Source of the DNA: Candidatus Pelagibacter sp.
GTDB lineage: Bacteria; Pseudomonadota; Alphaproteobacteria; Pelagibacterales; Pelagibacteraceae
Assembly (NCBI GenBank): GCA_002708525.1
Contig: PAOP01000020.1
Span: forward strand, 31,567-37,725
Direction of reading: 5' to 3'
Length of the DNA stretch: 6,159 nt
Shown piece after piece: positions 5,510 to 6,159 of this stretch. The notes beneath the pieces are model-generated. The model saw nothing but the letters and a program-made list of their open reading frames with translations, searched no databases and was not told the origin of the DNA. The position numbers were made by a program, and so were the translations under genes. Position 1 is the first letter of the stretch; every line of letters starts with the position of its first letter.

Positions 5510-5911
5510 ATGTCTTTTGCAGTAATACAAACCGGTGGAAAACAGTATAAAGTTAATACTGGAGATATTATAAAAGTTGAAAAGCTAGAGGATTCTAAAC
5601 AAGATACTAAAATAGAATTCAAAGAAATATTGGCTTATGGAGATGATAAAAATTTAGAATTAGGTGAGCCTAATATTTCAGGTGCTATTGTTGAGGCTGA
5701 CTTAATTAAGAATTCAAAAAACAGAACAGTATTAATTTTTAAAAAAAGAAGAAGACAAAATTCAAGAAGAAAAAATGGTCATCGACAACAATATTCTATG
5801 GTAAGAATACGTAAAATTATTGCTAAGGATGGAAAAGTTATTTCTGAAGCAGGAGAGATAAAGAAAATAGAAAAAAAAGTAAAAACAGAAATTAAAGAGG
5901 CAACTAAGTAA
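5510..5911 (+). CDS. rplU: 50S ribosomal protein L21 (bL21)
   Basis: bL21 binds 23S rRNA in the large ribosomal subunit. The 133-residue protein starts with the family N-terminus FAVIQTGGKQYKV (3-15) followed by GDIIKVEKL, and carries the rRNA-binding signature FKKRRRQNSRRKNGHRQQYS (77-96) and the closing strand MVRIRKI. The conserved core ends near residue 104. The remaining roughly 28 residues form a Lys/Glu-rich tail, a kind of extension common in alphaproteobacterial L21. The start is supported by AAGGA six bases upstream. rpmA follows after three bases, the universal rplU-rpmA order, so the two are cotranscribed from the promoter in the preceding gap. Confidence 0.97.
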   Translation: MSFAVIQTGGKQYKVNTGDIIKVEKLEDSKQDTKIEFKEILAYGDDKNLELGEPNISGAIVEADLIKNSKNRTVLIFKKRRRQNSRRKNGHRQQYSMVRIRKIIAKDGKVISEAGEIKKIEKKVKTEIKEATK

Positions 5912-5914
5912 GTT

Positions 5915-6159
5915 ATGGCAACAAAAAAAGCAGGCGGATCATCGAGAAATGGAAGAGATAGTGCCGGACGTAGATTGGGTGTTAAGAAATATGGTGGTCA
6001 ATTAGTAATTCCAGGAAATATAATTGTTAGACAAAGAGGAACAAAAATATTCCCAGGCGAAAACGTAGGAATGGGTAAGGATCATTCAATATTTTCAGTT
6101 GTAAAAGGTAAAGTAGAATTTAAAAAAACTAAATCTGATAGAACATACGTTTCTGTAAA
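5915..6159 (+). CDS. rpmA: 50S ribosomal protein L27 (bL27), 3' end cut by the window
   Basis: bL27 sits in the large ribosomal subunit with its N-terminal tail reaching towards the peptidyl transferase centre. 81 full codons and two bases are visible. The sequence begins [20 protein letters not shown] and has [27 protein letters not shown], both diagnostic. bL27 is usually about 84-90 residues, so only a few C-terminal residues are missing. The N-terminus starts directly at MATKKAGG, without the cleavable leader seen in Firmicutes. A possible Shine-Dalgarno sequence AAAGAGG (5895-5900 region, in the end of rplU) is about 14 bases upstream, rather far; coupling to rplU across the 3-base gap is likely. 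Confidence 0.97.
   Translation, partial: MATKKAGGSSRNGRDSAGRRLGVKKYGGQLVIPGNIIVRQRGTKIFPGENVGMGKDHSIFSVVKGKVEFKKTKSDRTYVSV

Noticed and set aside
5428..5622. 64-codon minus-strand open frame
   Set aside because: It runs antisense across the rplU promoter and start of rplU, with no ribosome binding site or known motif; chance open frame.

Overview
This window looks like chromosomal DNA from a very AT-rich, streamlined alphaproteobacterium, most probably the marine SAR11 (Pelagibacterales) group. The reasons are strong AT and Lys/Asn/Ile bias, gene spacing of 0 to 3 bases, several starts without a Shine-Dalgarno sequence, the alphaproteobacterial pairs hisC-tyrA and metX-metW, and a SAM-II type riboswitch before metX that closely resembles those known from Sargasso Sea DNA. 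This assignment is inferred from sequence character and remembered families; no search was run.

Layout. Bases 1-129 are the 3' end of a membrane transporter gene that looks like an AmpG-type muropeptide permease. It overlaps a gene (101-859, +) for a cytoplasmic two-SH3 plus NlpC/P60 cysteine peptidase. The pair suggests uptake and cleavage of cell-wall peptides. Converging on it with a one-base gap is the minus-strand pair hisC (1747-2829) and tyrA (861-1754), which overlap by 8 bases. They encode an aminotransferase and prephenate dehydrogenase of aromatic and histidine synthesis.

The 185-base divergent region 2830-3014 holds a strong promoter candidate (TTGACA, 17-base spacer, TAAAAG). 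Its predicted transcription start falls on the first stem of a SAM-II riboswitch (about 2929-2981). Downstream lies a tightly packed operon: metX (homoserine O-acyltransferase), metW (its partner) and gloB (glyoxalase II). SAM would therefore be expected to control the first committed step of methionine synthesis and, unusually, a glutathione-dependent detoxification enzyme.

A 64-base gap (5446-5509) carries a sigma70-like promoter built from three copies of TGACTATA and a good Shine-Dalgarno sequence. It drives rplU (bL21) and rpmA (bL27, cut by the window end a few codons before its expected stop).

No tRNA, rRNA, CRISPR array, insertion sequence or phage gene was seen. Most of the window is ordinary core metabolism. 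The points of most interest are the metX riboswitch with its unusual downstream layout, the gloB linkage, and the repeat-built rplU promoter.
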